Counted from the first letter of the stretch, positions 41,813-50,944 are shown. The stretch: 64,000 nucleotides of DNA from Cystobacter fuscus (GCF_002305875.1 NZ_CP022098.1:8618001-8682000); one strand, 5' to 3'. The notes: generated by a model from the letters alone, not told the origin. Made by a program: numbers and translations.

Positions 41813-42763
41813 ATGAGCCCGAGCGATTTCAAGGTGTTCTCCGGGAGTTCCAACCCGGCCCTGGCCCAGCGGATCTGCGACTATCTCAAGAGACCTCTGG
41901 GCAAGGCACACGTGGGGCGCTTCTCCGACGGAGAGATCCACGTGGAGATCGGCGAGAACGTGCGCGGACTGGACATCTTCATCGTCCAGTCCACCTGCCC
42001 GCCGGCCAATGATCACCTGATGGAGCTGCTCATCATGTGCGACGCGCTCAAGCGAGCGAGCGCCGCCTCCATCAACGCCGTCATCCCGTACTACGGCTAC
42101 GCCCGGCAGGATCGGAAGGTGGCGCCGCGCACGCCCATCACCGCGAAGCTGATCGCGGACCTGCTCGAGGGCGCGGGAGCCACGCGCGTGGTGTCCATGG
42201 ACATGCACGCCGGGCAGATCCAGGGCTTCTTCAACATCCCCTCGGATCATCTGTACGCCTCGCCCGTCTTCCTCGAGGACGCGCGCAAGAAGTTCCCCGA
42301 CACGCAGGAGCTCGTCATCGTGTCGCCGGACGCGGGCGGAGTGGAGCGGGCACGCGCCTACTCCAAGCGGCTCGGCTGCACCCTGGCCATCGTCGACAAG
42401 CGCCGGCCCCAGCCCAACTCCTCCGAGGTGATGAACCTCATTGGCGACGTGGCGGGCAAGGACGCGGTGCTGGTGGACGACATGGTGGACACCGCGGGCA
42501 CGCTCACCCAGGCGGCCGCCGCCCTCAAGGAGCGCGGAGCGCGCCGGGTGGTGGCCTACGCCGTCCACCCCATCCTCTCCGGGCCCGCCATCCAGCGCAT
42601 CCAGGACTCGCCCCTGGAAGAGGTCGTCTTCACGGACACCGTGCCCCTGGCCCCCGCGGCCCAGGCGTGCGGGAAGATCCGGGTCATCGCCACGGATCAC
42701 CTCTTCGGCGAGGCCATCGCGCGCATCCATCGCGCCGACTCGCTCAGTTCGCTCTTCGTGTAG
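41813..42763 (+). CDS. prs: Ribose-phosphate pyrophosphokinase (PRPP synthetase)
   Basis: 316 residues. It makes PRPP from ribose 5-phosphate and ATP. The signature DMHAGQIQGFFNIPSDHLY, the PRPP-binding loop VLVDDMVDTAGTL and the FSDGEIHVEIGENVRG segment are all present. Length is normal. The ATG at 41813 follows an aggagc site at 41800; the upstream ATG at 41765 lacks support. It supplies substrate to hpt and upp, which lie just upstream on the other strand. Confidence 0.97.
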   Translation: MSPSDFKVFSGSSNPALAQRICDYLKRPLGKAHVGRFSDGEIHVEIGENVRGLDIFIVQSTCPPANDHLMELLIMCDALKRASAASINAVIPYYGYARQDRKVAPRTPITAKLIADLLEGAGATRVVSMDMHAGQIQGFFNIPSDHLYASPVFLEDARKKFPDTQELVIVSPDAGGVERARAYSKRLGCTLAIVDKRRPQPNSSEVMNLIGDVAGKDAVLVDDMVDTAGTLTQAAAALKERGARRVVAYAVHPILSGPAIQRIQDSPLEEVVFTDTVPLAPAAQACGKIRVIATDHLFGEAIARIHRADSLSSLFV

Positions 42764-42962
42764 GCGGACGGAGGAGGGCCCGCTGCTTCTCCCGCCATGC
42801 GCCTTGACTCGGGGCGCGCGCGCTGGCATGTGGCGGGCACACCCTGCCGGTCCTTGCCCGAAAAGCGAGGCGCTGCTCTTGGGGCCCGCCACGGGGGCGG
42901 GATGCCAGAGGCGCCGGGACGTCGGCGGGGAACACACCGCAGTCCACAGACCGAGGAAATCC

Positions 42963-43673
42963 ATGTCCATCGACAAGCGCCCGCTCGAGGTCAAGCCGCG
43001 TGAGGGTTCTGGCAAGGGCGCCGCCCGCCGCCTGCGCACCCAGGGCCTCGTGCCCGCCGTCGTCTACGGCAAGCACCTGGAGAAGCCCCTGTCCATCGCC
43101 GTCGACGCGAAGGCGGTGCGCCAGGCCATCAACACCCCGCACAAGTTCAACACCCTGCTCACCCTCACGGGCGTGGGCGGCGAGCACCAGGTCCTCTTCA
43201 AGGACTACCAGCAGGATCCGCTCACCCGGCAGATGCTCCACGTGGACTTCATCGCCGTGCGCGAGGGCGAGCAGGTGAAGGTGAACGTGCCGCTGGTGCT
43301 CACCGGCCGCTCCGAGGGTGTCGCCGAAGGCGGTCTGCTCACCCAGGCCCGCCGCGAGATCGAGATCTACGCCAAGCCGAACGCCATCCCCGAGAAGATC
43401 GAGGTGGACGTGACGCCGCTGAAGATCAACCAGGCGCTCCACATCAACGACGTGAAGATGCCCGAGGGCGTGACGGTGAAGTCGCACGTCAACTACACCG
43501 TGGCGGTCGTCAGCGCGCCCGAGGGTGCGGCCGAGGCGGCTCCCGCGGCGGCGGCGGCGGCCGGCGCTGCGGCCAAGCCCGCGGCCGGCGCTGCGGCCAA
43601 GCCCGCGGCCGGCGCTGCGGCCAAGCCCGCGGCCGGCGCTGCGGCCAAGCCCGCGGCCGGCGCGAAGAAGTAG
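42963..43673 (+). CDS. rplY: 50S ribosomal protein L25/general stress protein Ctc
   Basis: 236 residues. Residues 1-185 match the long (TL5/Ctc-type) L25: REGSGKGAARRLRTQGLVPA for 5S rRNA binding, NTLLTLTG, DPLTRQMLHVDFIAV and a C-terminal beta domain with ARREIEIYAKPNAIPEKIEV. The end is a low-complexity Ala/Lys/Pro tail of four GAAAKPAA repeats and GAKK. The ATG at 42963 follows gaggaaat. It is separated from prs by about 200 bp that hold its promoter; a strong terminator follows it. Confidence 0.93.
   Translation: MSIDKRPLEVKPREGSGKGAARRLRTQGLVPAVVYGKHLEKPLSIAVDAKAVRQAINTPHKFNTLLTLTGVGGEHQVLFKDYQQDPLTRQMLHVDFIAVREGEQVKVNVPLVLTGRSEGVAEGGLLTQARREIEIYAKPNAIPEKIEVDVTPLKINQALHINDVKMPEGVTVKSHVNYTVAVVSAPEGAAEAAPAAAAAAGAAAKPAAGAAAKPAAGAAAKPAAGAAAKPAAGAKK
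43563..43658 (+). repeat. Tandem repeat, 24 bp x 4, inside rplY
   Basis: The unit ggcgctgcggccaagcccgc plus ggcc is repeated four times perfectly (43563-43586, 43587-43610, 43611-43634, 43635-43658). Each encodes GAAAKPAA. Number is likely to vary between strains. Confidence 0.9.
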
Positions 43674-43696
43674 TCCCCCTCCCCTGTCACACCCGC

Positions 43697-43734
43697 GGGG
43701 CCGGTCCATCCACGGGACTGGCCCCGTCTGTTTT
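43697..43734 (+). terminator. Rho-independent terminator of rplY
   Basis: GGGGCCGGTCC, loop atccac, GGACTGGCCCC (one G-T wobble), then gtctgtttt. It lies 24 bp after the rplY stop and just before the pth ribosome site. Confidence 0.7.
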
Positions 43735-43748
43735 CCGGAGCCACCGTC

Positions 43749-44327
43749 ATGAAGATCATCTGTGGACTGGGCAACCCCGGGCGCGAGTACGAGCGCCACC
43801 GGCACAACGTGGGCTTCATGGTGGTGGAGACACTGCTGCCGCGCGCGCGCGCCGAGCTTCACCAGGGGAAGTTCCAGGCCCGCGTGGGCCAGGGCACCCT
43901 GGGGGGAGAGAAGATCGTCTTCCTCGAGCCGCAGACCTACATGAACCTGTCGGGCCGCTCGGTGGCCGAGGCGGCGCGCTTCTACAAGGTGGCGGTGGAG
44001 GACGTGCTCGTGATCCACGACGAGCTGGATCTGGACTTCGGCCGCCTGCAGCTCAAGGCGGGGGGCGGCAGCGGGGGCCACAACGGGCTCAAGAGCACGG
44101 TGTCCAGCCTGGGCGAGGACGGCTTCATCCGCCTGCGCTTCGGCATCGGCAAGCCGCAGGGCCCCAACGCCAAGGAGCGGGTGGCCGGCTACGTGCTCTC
44201 CAACTTCGACGACGGGGAGCGCCGGAGGCTCGACGAGCTGCTCGCCCAGGCGGCGGACGCGGCCGAGACGTGGGTCCGGGACGGATTGGCCACGGCGATG
44301 AACCGTTACAACAAGCGGGCGCCTTGA
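43749..44327 (+). CDS. pth: Peptidyl-tRNA hydrolase
   Basis: 192 residues. It releases peptidyl-tRNA stalled on ribosomes. The catalytic histidine is in [10 protein letters not shown], the family blocks [27 protein letters not shown] and DELDLDFG are intact, with [12 protein letters not shown] as the substrate-binding loop. Normal length. The start follows ccggag. The order spoVG-prs-rplY-pth matches the Firmicutes arrangement. Confidence 0.97.
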   Translation: MKIICGLGNPGREYERHRHNVGFMVVETLLPRARAELHQGKFQARVGQGTLGGEKIVFLEPQTYMNLSGRSVAEAARFYKVAVEDVLVIHDELDLDFGRLQLKAGGGSGGHNGLKSTVSSLGEDGFIRLRFGIGKPQGPNAKERVAGYVLSNFDDGERRRLDELLAQAADAAETWVRDGLATAMNRYNKRAP

Positions 44328-44415
44328 CTTCCGGGCCGGGGCACCCCTAGAAGGCCCCCTCTTCATCGTTCTTTTTCACAGCGCGAGGGTGACGGGCGCG
44401 CGGTTTCCCGTCCCC

Positions 44416-44445
44416 GGCGGAGGATCCCCCTTGGACCCTCCGACC
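44416..44445 (+). promoter_or_regulatory. Hairpin in the rpsF leader, possible S6:S18 autoregulatory site
   Basis: CGGAGG (44418-44423) pairs with CCTCCG (44437-44442) in the 171-bp leader ahead of rpsF, and GG outside can pair with CC past a bulged A. Leaders of rpsF operons in many bacteria bind the S6-S18 pair. I cannot match the published motif precisely. Confidence 0.25.
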
Positions 44446-44498
44446 GTTTCCCCGCTCCCCGGCCTCCGGGGGGCACTCAACCCCAAGGGGAGAGAAAC

Positions 44499-44960
44499 AT
44501 GGCTGAGACGCAGGCCGCCAAGCGGCTTCGTGAGTACGAGACCATCTTCCTGGTCAAGCCGGACCTCACCGACGACAACGTGGACAAGCTCAAGGAGCGC
44601 GTGCGCGGCATCGTCGGCCGTGAGGGTGGCAAGGTCATCCGCTTCACGGTGTGGGGCAAGAAGAAGACGCTCTACCCCATCGCCAAGCAGCCCCGCGCCA
44701 TCTACGTCCACGCCCACTACCTGGGCGGCACCAAGATCGTGGCCGAGGTGGAGCGCAACCTCCGCAACTTCGACGAGGTCACGCGCTACCTGTCCACCAA
44801 GCTGGCGGACGAGGTGGATCCCGAGAGCCGTCCGGTGCTCGAGGACGTGAAGCTCGCCGGTGACGTCGAGGAGACCCGTCCGGGCGTGGCCCCCGCGCAG
44901 GATCGCGGCGTGGTCGAGGATGCGGGCGAGGCTGAGGAGGAGAGCACCGAGGAGGCGTGA
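44499..44960 (+). CDS. rpsF: 30S ribosomal protein S6
   Basis: 153 residues. Residues 10-110 match S6 ([49 protein letters not shown]). The C-terminus carries a Glu-rich acidic extension (about 40 residues, ending AEEESTEEA) as in many S6 proteins. It begins the S6-S18-L9 cluster, 47 bp before rpsR. Confidence 0.96.
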   Translation: MAETQAAKRLREYETIFLVKPDLTDDNVDKLKERVRGIVGREGGKVIRFTVWGKKKTLYPIAKQPRAIYVHAHYLGGTKIVAEVERNLRNFDEVTRYLSTKLADEVDPESRPVLEDVKLAGDVEETRPGVAPAQDRGVVEDAGEAEEESTEEA

Positions 44961-45007
44961 GCCCCTTGGTCCTCCACGGACCCCTACCAGAGAAGAGAGA
45001 ACGCTCA

Positions 45008-45352
45008 ATGATTGGCAACAGCGACAGGAATGCGTCCCGCGGTGGTGGCGACCGGGATCGGGACAGGGATCGGGACGGCGGCGGCCGGGGTGGTGGCGCC
45101 GGGGGCGATGACGAGAAGCGTGGCGGTGGCCGCGGCTTTGGCCGCAAGAAGGTGTGCCGCTTCTGCGCCGAGAAGAACGCCCAGGTGGACTTCAAGGATC
45201 AGGCGACGCTGAAGTACTTCGTCACCGAGCGCGGCAAGATCATCCCCCGCCGCATCTCCGGCAACTGCGCCAAGCACCAGCGCGAGGTGGCCACGGCCAT
45301 CAAGCGCGCTCGTGGCCTGGCGTTGCTCCCCTACAACGCGATGGTCGGCTAG
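45008..45352 (+). CDS. rpsR: 30S ribosomal protein S18 with Arg/Asp/Gly-rich N-terminal extension
   Basis: 114 residues. The C-terminal 70 or so is S18 ([16 protein letters not shown]-like [33 protein letters not shown]). The first 45 residues are an unusual run of RDRDRDRD and GGGRGGG. Two cysteine pairs suggest a zinc site. The start ATG 45008 is the first internal methionine of the open frame. Gap of 30 bp to rplI. Confidence 0.93.
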   Translation: MIGNSDRNASRGGGDRDRDRDRDGGGRGGGAGGDDEKRGGGRGFGRKKVCRFCAEKNAQVDFKDQATLKYFVTERGKIIPRRISGNCAKHQREVATAIKRARGLALLPYNAMVG

Positions 45353-45382
45353 TCCCCTCGCCCGCACCAACGGAGACATTCA

Positions 45383-45829
45383 ATGAAGGTCATTCTTCGT
45401 GAGGACGTCGCGAACCTGGGCAAGTCCGGTGAGCTCGTGACGGTGAAGGACGGCTTCGGCCGGAACTACCTGCTGCCGCGCAAGATGGCGGTGCTCGCCA
45501 CCGAGCAGAACGTGCGTCAGCTCGAGCACGAGCGCGCGGTCATCGCGGCGCGCAACGTCAAGCTCAAGGGCGCCGCAGAGGAGCAGGCCAAGAAGCTCGG
45601 CTCGGTGAAGGTCACCATCCGCCGCAAGGTGGGTGAGCAGGACAAGCTGTACGGCTCCGTCACCGTGCTGGACATCGCCGAGGCGCTCGCCGCCCAGGGC
45701 CAGACGGTGGACCGCCGCCAGCTGCACCTGGCCGAGCCCATCAAGGCCACCGGTCAGTACGAGGTGGAGCTGCGCCTGCACCGCGAGGTGACGGCGAAGA
45801 TCAAGGTCGAGGTCCAGGCGGAGGCGTAA
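45383..45829 (+). CDS. rplI: 50S ribosomal protein L9
   Basis: 148 residues. [20 protein letters not shown] then [15 protein letters not shown] is the L9 N-terminal domain, a long connecting helix follows, and the C-terminal domain has [13 protein letters not shown]. Normal length. The last ribosomal gene of the cluster, terminated at 45858. Confidence 0.96.
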   Translation: MKVILREDVANLGKSGELVTVKDGFGRNYLLPRKMAVLATEQNVRQLEHERAVIAARNVKLKGAAEEQAKKLGSVKVTIRRKVGEQDKLYGSVTVLDIAEALAAQGQTVDRRQLHLAEPIKATGQYEVELRLHREVTAKIKVEVQAEA

Positions 45830-45857
45830 AGCCCCCCCTGACATCGCGTGAAGCACC

Positions 45858-45900
45858 GAGGGCCGTCCGGGTTCACTCCCGGGCGGCCCTCCGCTTTTTC
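45858..45900 (+). terminator. Strong rho-independent terminator after rplI
   Basis: GAGGGCCGtCCGGG, loop ttcact, CCCGGgCGGCCCTC (14-bp stem with one T-G pair), then ccgctttttc. It lies 29 bp after the rplI stop. Confidence 0.88.
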
Positions 45901-45982
45901 GGGAGCGGGCACCCGGGCACGTGTCAGGGGTGGCTGCCAGGGTTGCGCCACACGTCTGTAGCGCGGAGACTGGCCGGACAAC

Positions 45983-47353
45983 ATGGACAACATCCTCGAC
46001 ATTCGGACGGGAACGCGGCGGGGCCACGAGGATCTGGCCGCCGAGCGCGCGGTGCTGGGCGCCGTGCTCGCGGACAACAGCATCTTCGCCAGCCTCGCGG
46101 AGGTGGTGAGCACGGACGACTTCGCCAGTCCCGCGCACGCCCAGATCTTCGCCGCGATGATCAAGCTGGATGGCTCCAGCCGCCAGGTGGATCACCTCAC
46201 CCTGGCCGAGGAACTCAAGGTGCTCGGCCAGCTCGCCGCGGTGGGCGGCCCCGCGTACCTGATGAGCCTGGACCAGGTGGTGCCCGTGCCGGGCAACGCC
46301 ATCCAGTACGCACAGATCGTCAAGGATCAGGCCATCCGGCGGCGCCTGGCGGGCGTGGGCCGGGAGATCCAGGAGCTGGCCAGCCAGGAGACGGGCGAGC
46401 TGGAGGTGCTGCTCGACGAGGCCGAGCGCAAGGTGTTCCTCCTGGCGGAGAAGAAGCGCGAGGGCGACCTGCGGCCCGTGAGCGAGCTGATGGAGCACAC
46501 GCTCGACTTGCTCGACAAGATGAAGACCGCGACGACGGGCATCACCGGCCTGTCCACGGGCTACGTCGATCTGGACAACCAGCTCACGGGCCTGCACCCC
46601 GGCGAGCTCATCATCCTCGCAGCGCGCCCCGGCGTGGGCAAGACGTCCTTCGCGATGAACATCGCCACCCACGTGGCGCTCCAGGAGGAGGCCAGGGCGG
46701 CGGCCATCTTCAGCCTGGAAATGCCCGCGGATCAGCTCCTCATGCGTCTGCTCGCCTCGTGCGCGCGCGTGGACATGAAGAAGCTGCGCGGCGGCCGGCT
46801 CACGCCCCACGACGAGGAGAAGTTCCAGGAGATGGCGGGCAAGCTCTACAACGCCCCGCTCTACATCGACGACTCGGGTGGCCTGTCCCCGTTCGATCTG
46901 CGCGCCAAGGCGCGGCGGCTCAAGCAGAGGGATCCCCGGCTGTCGCTCATCATCATCGACTACCTCCAGCTCATGCACCAGAAGGGCAAGGTGGAGAGCC
47001 GCCAGCTGGAAATCTCGGAGATCTCCCGCTCGCTCAAGCAGCTCTCCAAGGAGCTGGAGGTGCCCATCATCGCGCTCAGCCAGCTCAGCCGTAAGGTGGA
47101 GGAGCGCAAGGGCGGCAAGCCCATGCTCTCGGACCTGCGCGAGTCGGGCGCCATCGAGCAGGACGCGGACGTGGTGATGTTCATCCACCGCGAGGATCAG
47201 GGCGAGGGCGAGGGCGGAGGCGAGGTGCGCACGAGCAGCGCCATCCCCGTGCAGCTCGTCATCGCCAAGCAGCGCAACGGTCCCATCGGGGACATCGATC
47301 TCGTCTTCCTCGCCGAGTACACGCGCTTCGAGAGCCGGGCGCGCATGGAGTGA
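45983..47353 (+). CDS. dnaB: Replicative DNA helicase
   Basis: 456 residues. N-terminal primase-interacting domain (about 10-130, AERAVLGAVLADNSIFASL), linker helix, and RecA-like motor: Walker A AARPGVGKTSFAMN, Walker B IIIDYLQLM, the arginine-finger segment LRESGAIEQDADVVMF. Unwinds DNA at replication forks as a hexamer. It follows the L9 gene in many bacteria. No intein is visible; the length is normal. Confidence 0.97.
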   Translation: MDNILDIRTGTRRGHEDLAAERAVLGAVLADNSIFASLAEVVSTDDFASPAHAQIFAAMIKLDGSSRQVDHLTLAEELKVLGQLAAVGGPAYLMSLDQVVPVPGNAIQYAQIVKDQAIRRRLAGVGREIQELASQETGELEVLLDEAERKVFLLAEKKREGDLRPVSELMEHTLDLLDKMKTATTGITGLSTGYVDLDNQLTGLHPGELIILAARPGVGKTSFAMNIATHVALQEEARAAAIFSLEMPADQLLMRLLASCARVDMKKLRGGRLTPHDEEKFQEMAGKLYNAPLYIDDSGGLSPFDLRAKARRLKQRDPRLSLIIIDYLQLMHQKGKVESRQLEISEISRSLKQLSKELEVPIIALSQLSRKVEERKGGKPMLSDLRESGAIEQDADVVMFIHREDQGEGEGGGEVRTSSAIPVQLVIAKQRNGPIGDIDLVFLAEYTRFESRARME

Positions 47354-47422
47354 AGACGGGCCGAGGCGTCCAGCGGCGCCGCCTTCGCCACGGCGTGCGC
47401 GGCGTGGTGGGCCCACGGGGGC

Positions 47423-48097
47423 TCAGACCACGAGCAGGAGCTGGACCCGCCGCAGCCCCTTCTCGAGTTGTCGGGCCAGGGACTCAGGCGTGTCTCCGGA
47501 CTCACACCAGGCGTCGATGGCCTCCAGTTCCCACTCCTCGTAGATGCCCTCGCCCTCGAAGCCGGGAATGAAGCCCTCGCGGATGGCCTGCTGCAGGCCC
47601 CCGAGCGGCCCCAGGAGGACCACGTTGCCCAGGCCGAACAGCCGCAGGGGCGTGCCACACGTCTCCAGCGCCGCGTTCAACAGGGCCAGCACGGCGTTGA
47701 GGTTGTAGAACTCGGAGCTGTCGTGGAACGTGACGCCGTAGCGGCGCCCCCCATGGGTGAGGCGCAGCGTGTAGCGGTACGCCACGCCCCTGCCCTCCCG
47801 GTCCTCCTCCCCGAAGTACGGCCCCCACCCCTCCCCCGCCAGGTCTCCCTGGCCCGGCAGCACCTGGGAGAACCGGGCCCCGGCCAGCCACGGCGAGACG
47901 AGCGGCAGCAGCTCCTCCATCAAGCGTGAATGATCGACGGGGAACTCGCCCGCGTCGGGCTCGAACACATACCCGCGCCCCAGGCGCATGAAGCTCTCGT
48001 CCCAGTACTCATCGGGCCAGGAGGCATACACGGGGGCAACGGCGTCGGCGGGCGGCAGTTGGAGCAGCTCGCGCAGGCGTTGTTCTTTCGGGGCCAT
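47423..48097 (-). CDS. Hypothetical protein
   Basis: 224 residues, acidic, soluble, with no signal peptide. It has no motif that I recognise; conserved-looking parts are DEYWDESFMRLGRGYVFEPD, RYGVTFHDSSEFYNLNAVL and GIYEEWELEAIDAWCESGD. It converges on dnaB (70 bp) and follows the C26 peptidase gene. The base composition is like that of its neighbours and the frame is well closed, so I take it as a real gene. Confidence 0.7.
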   Translation of the reverse strand: MAPKEQRLRELLQLPPADAVAPVYASWPDEYWDESFMRLGRGYVFEPDAGEFPVDHSRLMEELLPLVSPWLAGARFSQVLPGQGDLAGEGWGPYFGEEDREGRGVAYRYTLRLTHGGRRYGVTFHDSSEFYNLNAVLALLNAALETCGTPLRLFGLGNVVLLGPLGGLQQAIREGFIPGFEGEGIYEEWELEAIDAWCESGDTPESLARQLEKGLRRVQLLLVV

Positions 48098-48163
48098 GTC
48101 CTCTCACCATGCTCGGCCCCGCATGTCTGCCATGCAGGTCTGACAGCACGGTGAGCGGCGCGC

Positions 48164-48925
48164 TCAGCGGCGGTGCTCGCGCGACTTCTGCACCAGCAAC
48201 CGGAAGATGCCCATGCTCAGGGGAATCGTCTGGAGCATCAGCTCCGGGTGCCACTGCACACCCAGCGCGAAGACGTGCTGCGGCGACTCGATGGCTTCCA
48301 CCACCCCATCGGGCGCCGTCGCGCTCACCACCACCTGCTCGCCCAGCTTCGACACCGCCTGATGATGGGTGGAGTTCACCATGAGCTGACCCCGGCCGAG
48401 CGCCTCCGACAGGTGCGTGCCATCGCGCACCTCCACGGGGTGCTGCGGCTGGGTGCGGTCATGCGTCTGCTGGTGCGAATTCGCGCCGGGCACCTCGAGG
48501 CCGATGTCCTGGAACAGCGTGCCGCCCAGCACCACGTTGAGCAGCTGCATGCCCCCGCAGATGCCCAGCACCGGCATGTTGCGCTTGAGGGCCCCGCGCA
48601 TCAGCGCCGTCTCGAACGCCGTGCGCGGCGGCTTCATCGGCCCCAGGCCCTCGCGCGCCGTCTCGCCATAGGCGTCCGGGGGAATGTCGAAGGCGCCTCC
48701 GGTGACCATCAGCCCGGAGATGCGGTCCAGGTAGGCCTCCACGCACGCCGCGTCGTCCGAGTACGGCAACACCAGGGGCAGCCCCCCCGCGCGCAGCACC
48801 GCCTCGGGGTAGGCCGCCCTCAGCTCGTAGCTGGGGAAGGCCGAATCCGGCCGGCTCGCGCTGAAGTCCGGGGTGATGCCGATATTGGGCCGGCGCGGAG
48901 CCTGACCATGGGTTTTATGAATCAT
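48164..48925 (-). CDS. Peptidase C26/gamma-glutamyl-GABA hydrolase-like glutamine amidotransferase
   Basis: 253 residues. Class I glutamine amidotransferase fold: nucleophile Cys in GICGGMQLLNVVLGG, His and Glu of the triad in GVQWHPE. The N-terminus is NIGITPDF and the oxyanion loop is GLMVTGGAFDI; the middle has NSTHHQAV. These are PuuD-type features; the likely reaction is hydrolysis of a gamma-glutamyl amide bond. A PuuD role in putrescine use is not shown by neighbours. The start is the ATG at 48925; the start is not certain because of a further methionine at residue 74. Confidence 0.88.
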   Translation of the reverse strand: MIHKTHGQAPRRPNIGITPDFSASRPDSAFPSYELRAAYPEAVLRAGGLPLVLPYSDDAACVEAYLDRISGLMVTGGAFDIPPDAYGETAREGLGPMKPPRTAFETALMRGALKRNMPVLGICGGMQLLNVVLGGTLFQDIGLEVPGANSHQQTHDRTQPQHPVEVRDGTHLSEALGRGQLMVNSTHHQAVSKLGEQVVVSATAPDGVVEAIESPQHVFALGVQWHPELMLQTIPLSMGIFRLLVQKSREHRR

Positions 48926-49099
48926 ACGCCTCTCGCGTCGAGGCTAGTCCCCTGGGTGCCCCTGTCAAAGGCAGCGCCTGACCGCCGCGCCGGCGCGCAT
49001 ACCCGCTGCGCGTCGTCACCCGGGAGGGACGGATCTCGTGGAAGTCGGGGAGGAAGGGGGGCGTTCATCGGCTCGGGAGGGGCGGGGGGTTGAGCGGCG

Positions 49100-49125
49100 T
49101 TGACAGGGGGGAGCCCTGCTATAAG
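49100..49125 (+). promoter_or_regulatory. Candidate promoter with consensus hexamers and short spacer
   Basis: TTGACA (49100-49105) and TATAAG (49120-49125) lie 40 bp before the ATG at 49165, but the spacer is 14 bp, shorter than the usual 16-18. Confidence 0.4.
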
Positions 49126-49164
49126 GTGGCGCGCCCTTTTCCAAGAGATTCCGAGGAGTTGAGC

Positions 49165-49410
49165 ATGGCAGACGCGATGGACCCCAAGCACCTCGACAAG
49201 CGCACGGTCGAGCGCTACCTGCGCAGCGGTCAGCTGGACGAGGCGTCGTACAAGCGCCACATCGAGGGCCTGCCGGACGTGGCCGAGAAGTCCGTGCCCG
49301 TGGAAACGTTGATGCAGGACGAGGACCTCGACGACGACTTCGAGGACGACGAGGACGAGGACGAGGGCGACGAGGACGAGGGCGACGAGGACGCCGAAGC
49401 CAACGAGTGA
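49165..49410 (+). CDS. Small protein with highly acidic tail
   Basis: 81 residues. The N-terminal half is a helical, charged domain (DKRTVERYLRSGQLDEASY then KRHIEGLPDV). The last 30 residues are nearly all Asp and Glu. It precedes DUF1844 by 4 bp and likely shares its transcript. I do not identify a family; the ribosome site gagg is present at 49153. Confidence 0.7.
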   Translation: MADAMDPKHLDKRTVERYLRSGQLDEASYKRHIEGLPDVAEKSVPVETLMQDEDLDDDFEDDEDEDEGDEDEGDEDAEANE

Positions 49411-49414
49411 GCCC

Positions 49415-49726
49415 ATGAGCGATGAGAAGCGCGGAGAGACCTTCGTGATGCGGGGCGAGCCGAAGCCGGGCGCGCCCGAGGCCCCCATCACCTTCAGCAC
49501 CTTCCTCATCGGCCTCGCGTCCAGCGCCCTCATCCACCTGGGCGAGGCCCCCAACCCGGAGACGGGCAAGGCCGAGCGGGACCTGGTGCTCGCGCGCCAG
49601 AGCCTGGATCTGCTGGGGATGCTGCAGGAGAAGACCCGCGGCAACCTCACGGGCGAGGAAAAGCAGCTCTTCGACAACCTCCTCGCCGACCTGCGCCTGC
49701 GCTTCGTGGAGGCGAACAAACGGTGA
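49415..49726 (+). CDS. DUF1844 domain protein
   Basis: 103 residues. It matches DUF1844: ITFSTFLIGLASSALIHLGE, then DLVLARQSLDLLGMLQEKT and NLTGEEKQLFDNLLADLRL. The family is widespread in delta-proteobacteria and often cotranscribed with unknown small proteins; no function is established. The stop overlaps the GTG of the next gene by 4 bp. Confidence 0.85.
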   Translation: MSDEKRGETFVMRGEPKPGAPEAPITFSTFLIGLASSALIHLGEAPNPETGKAERDLVLARQSLDLLGMLQEKTRGNLTGEEKQLFDNLLADLRLRFVEANKR

Positions 49727-50367
49727 CGCCCCCCGCCGCACCCTCCCCCCAGAAGAGCCCCCTGCCGCGAGGCCTGCGCTTCGCGGCCTTCGTCTGTCTC
49801 GTGCTCTCCGCCTTCACGGGCTTCTTCGCCCTGAGCGAGTGCCTGGGGCTCAGCCAGCTCGAGGACACCCGGAACGCCGCCCACTTCTCCCTCGTGGGAG
49901 ACCCGGTGCTCGACGCCCGCATCGCCAAGGCGCAACTCTCCGCGCTCCAGTCGCTGCGCGAGTCGCGCGCGCTCTTCCTCGGCGCCCTCTCCGTGGTGTG
50001 CTCGCTCGCCTTCGTGTCCGCCGGCCGGCTGCTGCGGCCCGACGGGCTCCCCCTGGAGCGGATGCGCCGGATGCTCGCGGGCTCCACCATCGCCGCCGCC
50101 CTGCTGCGCACCATCGACGGTGCCCAGGGCGCCGTGGTCGCCCGGCACATGGGCCCCATCATCGCCGACGCCCTGAAAACGCTCCCCGAGTTCCAGGGCT
50201 CCAGCGCCGCGCCCCTGGAAGTCATGGCCTGGCTGCTGCCCGCCACCACCATTGGCTTCACGGCCCTCATCGCCGGCTCCTTCGCCGTGCTCGGCCAGTA
50301 CTTCCAGAGTGAGCGGGTGCGTCAGGCCATCAGCCTGCTCGACGGGCGCCTCGCCAAAGAGGACTAG
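49723..50367 (+). CDS. Four-helix membrane protein of unknown function
   Basis: 214 residues with a GTG start overlapping the DUF1844 stop. Four hydrophobic spans (about 19-42, 85-102, 120-137 and 165-188) predict an inner-membrane protein. No motif is recognised. The gene is the last of the 49165-50367 operon and converges on the gene at 50384. Confidence 0.7.
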   Translation: MTPPAAPSPQKSPLPRGLRFAAFVCLVLSAFTGFFALSECLGLSQLEDTRNAAHFSLVGDPVLDARIAKAQLSALQSLRESRALFLGALSVVCSLAFVSAGRLLRPDGLPLERMRRMLAGSTIAAALLRTIDGAQGAVVARHMGPIIADALKTLPEFQGSSAAPLEVMAWLLPATTIGFTALIAGSFAVLGQYFQSERVRQAISLLDGRLAKED

Positions 50368-50383
50368 CCCTCGGGCGGCGCGC

Positions 50384-50944
50384 TCAGGCGGCGATGCCGT
50401 GCAGCAGGTGCTCCAGGGACAACTCCGGCCCCGAGTCCTGGAGGCTCAACCGCGTCGGATTCATCTGGTGCAGTTGCAGCAACAGCTCCCGCTCCACCCC
50501 GAAGACCCACGCCAGGTGCCCCAGCGGCCAGCGCGCCTGCATCCGCGCGAACGCCGCGTCGTCGAACTCCCCGTCCACGCTCTCGGGAAGATCCACCGTG
50601 TCGTAGAACAGCCGCTCCCCGCCCACATGTTGCCCCCGGCCAAAGGCGAGCACTTCCTCGTACTCCTGGGGATCGTACACGTAGGTGTGCACGGTGACGC
50701 CGGTGGCGCGTGAGAGGGCTCGGGCGAGCGCGTGGTGGGTGCTGTACCAGTGGGCCCCCCGGCGTCCCGCCGTGAGGGCCGAGTCCAGGGCCAGACGGAC
50801 GATCTTCCGCCGCGGATAGACGGACAGGGAGAGCACCGTGTCCGCCGGGGCGCCGTCCTCGACGAGCGCCTGCTGGGCGAGCGCCTTCAACGGCAGGCTG
50901 CCCAGCGACTCGACTCGAATGAGGTAACCGCCGTGCGATTCCAG
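50384..50944 (-). CDS. Hypothetical protein, start uncertain
   Basis: About 187 residues, soluble. The frame reads [80 protein letters not shown] and [20 protein letters not shown]. The composition is protein-like, distinct from the shadow of clpB. No ATG or GTG begins the frame. A CTG at 50944 (GGGGG 6-8 nt upstream) and a TTG at 51001 are the best candidates; an internal GTG is also possible. It converges on the membrane gene by 16 bp. Confidence 0.6.
   Translation of the reverse strand: MESHGGYLIRVESLGSLPLKALAQQALVEDGAPADTVLSLSVYPRRKIVRLALDSALTAGRRGAHWYSTHHALARALSRATGVTVHTYVYDPQEYEEVLAFGRGQHVGGERLFYDTVDLPESVDGEFDDAAFARMQARWPLGHLAWVFGVERELLLQLHQMNPTRLSLQDSGPELSLEHLLHGIAA

Noticed and set aside
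42802-42832. TTGACT-17-CATGTG as an rplY promoter
   Set aside because: The second hexamer is poor and similar chance matches occur in this GC-rich gap.
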